From contig MWJO01000015.1 in the NCBI GenBank assembly GCA_002027195.1, forward strand, positions 1-64,000: a stretch of DNA of 64,000 nucleotides, read 5' to 3'. Under the pieces are notes generated by a model, which saw only the letters and a program-made list of their open reading frames with translations, searched no databases and was not told the DNA's origin. Both the position numbers and the translations under genes were made by a program. Positions 61,640 to 64,000 of this stretch are shown piece by piece. This stretch comes from Streptomyces sp. GKU 895 (GTDB lineage Bacteria > Actinomycetota > Actinomycetes > Streptomycetales > Streptomycetaceae). Numbering within the stretch: position 1 is the first letter of the stretch; each line of letters begins with the position of its first letter.

Positions 61640-63600
61640 GTGACGATTCTGGAGAACATCCGGGGACCACGCGACCTGAAGGCGCTGTCCGAGACGGAAC
61701 TCGGTGAACTGTCCGAAGAGATCAGAGAGTTCCTGGTGCACTCGGTCGCCAGGACCGGCGGACACCTCGGGCCCAACCTGGGGGTGGTGGAACTCTCCAT
61801 CGCGCTCCACCGGGTCTTCGAGTCGCCGGTCGACCGCATCGTGTGGGACACCGGCCATCAGAGCTACGTCCACAAGATCCTGACAGGGCGTCAGGACTTC
61901 TCCAAGCTGCGCGGCAAGGGCGGTCTGTCCGGCTATCCCTCGCGCGAGGAGTCCGAGCACGACATCGTCGAGAACAGCCACGCCTCCACCGCGCTCGGCT
62001 GGGCCGACGGACTCGCCAAGGCCCGCCAGGTGCAGGGCGAGAAGGGGCACGTGGTCGCGGTCATCGGCGACGGCGCGCTCACCGGCGGCATGGCCTGGGA
62101 GGCGCTGAACAACATCGCGGCCGCCAAGGACCGGCCGCTGATCATCGTCGTCAACGACAACGAGCGGTCCTACGCACCCACCATCGGCGGCCTCGCCAAC
62201 CACCTGGCCACCCTGCGCACGACCGACAGCTACGAGAAGGTGCTGGCCTGGGGCAAGGACGTGCTCCAGCGCACCCCCGTCATCGGCATGACGGTCTACG
62301 AGGCGCTGCACGGGGCGAAGAAGGGCTTCAAGGACGCCTTCGCGCCGCAGGGGCTCTTCGAGGACCTGGGGCTGAAGTACGTCGGCCCCATCGACGGACA
62401 CGACATCGGCGCCGTCGAGTCGGCGCTGCGGCGCGCGAAACGCTTCCACGGGCCCGTCCTCATCCACTGCCTCACCGAGAAGGGGCGCGGCTACGAACCC
62501 GCCCTCGCCCACGAGGAGGACCACTTCCACACCGTCGGCGTGATGGACCCGCTCACCTGCGAGCCCCTCTCGCCGTCCAACGGGCCTTCCTGGACCTCGG
62601 TGTTCGGCGACGAGATCGTCAGGATCGGTCAGGAGCGCGAGGACGTCGTGGCGATCACGGCGGCCATGCTGCACCCGGTGGGCCTCGGCAAGTTCGCCGA
62701 ACGCTTCCCGGACCGGGTGTGGGACGTCGGCATCGCCGAGCAGCACGCGGCCGTCTCGGCGGCCGGGCTCGCGACCGGTGGCCTGCATCCCGTCGTCGCC
62801 GTGTACGCCACCTTCCTGAACCGCGCTTTCGACCAGTTGCTGATGGACGTCGCCCTGCACCGCTGCGGAGTCACCTTCGTCCTGGACCGGGCCGGGATCA
62901 CGGGCGTCGACGGGGCCTCCCACAACGGCATGTGGGACATGTCGATCCTCCAGGTCGTCCCCGGCCTCAGGATCGCCGCGCCCCGCGACGCCGACCAGTT
63001 GCGGGCGCAGCTCCGGGAGGCCGTCGCGGTGGACGACGCGCCGACGCTGGTGCGGTTCCCGAAGGAGTCGGTCGGACCGTCGATCCCGGCGGTGGACCGG
63101 GTGGGCGGCCTGGACGTGCTGCACCGCGGCGCCAAGACGCCCGAAGTGCTGCTCGTCGCCGTCGGCGTCATGGCGCCCGTCTGCCTCCAGGCGCCGAGCT
63201 GCTCGAAGCCCGGGGCATCGACTGCACGGTCGTGGACCCCCGTTGGGTCAAGCCGGTCGACCCGGCGCTGCCCGGCCTGGCCGCCGGGCACCGGCTGGTC
63301 GCGGTCGTCGAGGACAACAGCCGGGCGGCGGGGGTCGGCGCCGCGGTCGCGCTGGCCCTGGGAGACGCCGAAGTCGACGTACCGGTACGGCGGTTCGGCA
63401 TCCCGGAGCAGTTCCTCACGCATGCCAAGCGCGGCGAGGTGCTCGCCGACATCGGACTCACGCCGGTCGAGATCGCCGGGCAGATCAGCGCGAGCCTCGC
63501 CGTCAAGGAGGCCGAGGAAACACTGGCCGTCAAGGAGGCCGAGGAGACGCCGGCCGTCGAGGAGCAAGCCGACGGCCCCATGAAGGAGAAGGCTGAATGA
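61640..63600 (+). CDS. dxs: 1-deoxy-D-xylulose-5-phosphate synthase, one frameshift
   Basis: A 653-codon thiamine-diphosphate enzyme starting the MEP pathway. The TPP site is [16 protein letters not shown] (about residue 146), [15 protein letters not shown] precedes it, and [18 protein letters not shown] and [15 protein letters not shown] follow. The frame breaks at about 63188, where CAGGCGCCGAG should read CAGGCGGCCGAG (one G missing); then [20 protein letters not shown] and the C-terminal transketolase domain follow. The tail has a duplicated VKEAEET segment. GTG start at 61640; ATGA overlap with the aminotransferase gene. Confidence 0.92.
63499..63568 (+). repeat. 27-bp tandem repeat in the 3' end of dxs
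   Basis: GCCGTCAAGGAGGCCGAGGA-n6 occurs at 63499-63525 and 63526-63552, with a partial third copy (GCCGTCGAGGAGCAAG) at 63553-63568. It duplicates AVKEAEET in the acidic C-terminal tail, beyond the conserved Dxs fold. The stop codon follows 30 bases later. Confidence 0.85.
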
Positions 63601-64000
63601 CCACCGAGTTCGACCTCGGCAGACTCCTCGCCGAACGCGGAGCCGAGCGCTACGAGCTGCACACCAAGTACCTCAACCACCAGCTCCCGCGCATGCTGCA
63701 CACCATCGGCTTCGACAAGGTCTACGAGCGGGCCGAGGGCGCCTACTTCTGGGACGCCGACGGCAACGACTACCTGGACATGCTCGCCGGGTTCGGGGTG
63801 ATGGGCCTGGGGCGTCATCACCCCGTCGTCCGCAAGGCGCTGCACGACGTCCTCGACGCCGGCCTCGCCGACCTCACCCGCTTCGACTGCCAGCCGCTGC
63901 CCGGGCTGCTGGCGGAGAAGCTGCTCGCGCACAGCCCGCATCTGGACCGGGTCTTCTTCGGCAACAGCGGCACCGAAGCGGTCGAGACGGCATTGAAGTT
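63597..64000 (+). CDS. hpnO: class III aminotransferase HpnO-like, truncated by window end
   Basis: The first 134 codons of a PLP-dependent aminotransferase. [23 protein letters not shown] (shown in shorthand; W-D-x-D-G...YLD-x-LAGFG) and [11 protein letters not shown] are the typical class III N-terminal part, and [15 protein letters not shown] is the cofactor-phosphate segment. At the end of a hopanoid operon the expected role is conversion of ribosylhopane to aminobacteriohopanetriol (HpnO). ATGA overlap with the dxs stop supports co-translation. The catalytic lysine lies outside the window. Confidence 0.85.
   Translation, partial: MTTEFDLGRLLAERGAERYELHTKYLNHQLPRMLHTIGFDKVYERAEGAYFWDADGNDYLDMLAGFGVMGLGRHHPVVRKALHDVLDAGLADLTRFDCQPLPGLLAEKLLAHSPHLDRVFFGNSGTEAVETALK

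Overview
The window is about 70% G+C or higher, and its genes use G or C in almost every third codon position. The gene content is that of a Streptomyces chromosome: an SsgA-like sporulation protein, GPP34 and SCO6745-family proteins, a DUF5941 CDP-alcohol phosphotransferase and a complete hopanoid operon. From memory, the gene order resembles roughly SCO6720-SCO6769 of S. coelicolor (ssgD, the fatty-acid oxidation operon, idi, the DUF5941 operon, hopanoid genes). No plasmid, phage, IS or CRISPR signature was found.

Layout. 1-3100: a broken methyltransferase abutting a broken AAA ATPase, a VWA/metallopeptidase partner, an odd tRNA-Trp and a hypothetical gene. 3.1-13.8 kb: single-gene units (acyl-ACP desaturase behind a triple palindrome, DDAH, ABC-F ATPase, GPP34, PEP-mutase-like, ssgD, secreted beta-propeller, endonuclease V, small proteins, enoyl-reductase-like protein). 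14.0-20.0 kb: a beta-oxidation operon (acyl-CoA racemase/transferase, a repeat-peptide ORF, acyl-CoA dehydrogenase, thiolase, FadB). 20-43.4 kb: MerR regulator, amino-acid permease, macro domain, orphan ATP-synthase-b-like protein, arginase-like, two secreted peptidases, BCCT transporter, D-amino-acid oxidase, a second ABC-F, tex, SCO6745-like, a GlxA/DJ-1 pair, enoyl-CoA hydratase, HdeD, an anti-sigma-type ATPase, IPP isomerase, CDF transporter. 43.5-51.9 kb: galE diverging from a seven-gene operon (two CDP-alcohol phosphotransferases, a cytidylyltransferase, a glycerol-1-phosphate dehydrogenase-like enzyme, GT2 and a Wzm/Wzt-type ABC exporter), which looks like a surface-glycopolymer pathway of unknown product. 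51.9-64 kb: the hopanoid operon hpnC-hpnD-small ORF-hpnE-prenyl synthase-shc-hpnG-hpnH-ispG-dxs-hpnO, almost entirely joined by overlapping stop/start codons. It combines dedicated MEP-pathway precursor supply, squalene synthesis, cyclisation and side-chain extension in one transcription unit. The idi gene lies 10 kb away.

Two features run through the window. First, at least ten conserved genes carry one- or two-base frameshifts, mostly in short G/C homopolymers. They include tex, shc, dxs, hpnE and hpnG. Insertions dominate on the left and deletions on the right, so this looks like uncorrected sequencing error; gene ends here should be read through those shifts. Second, short tandem repeats sit at the 3' ends of five genes, usually carrying the stop codon within or beside the repeat.
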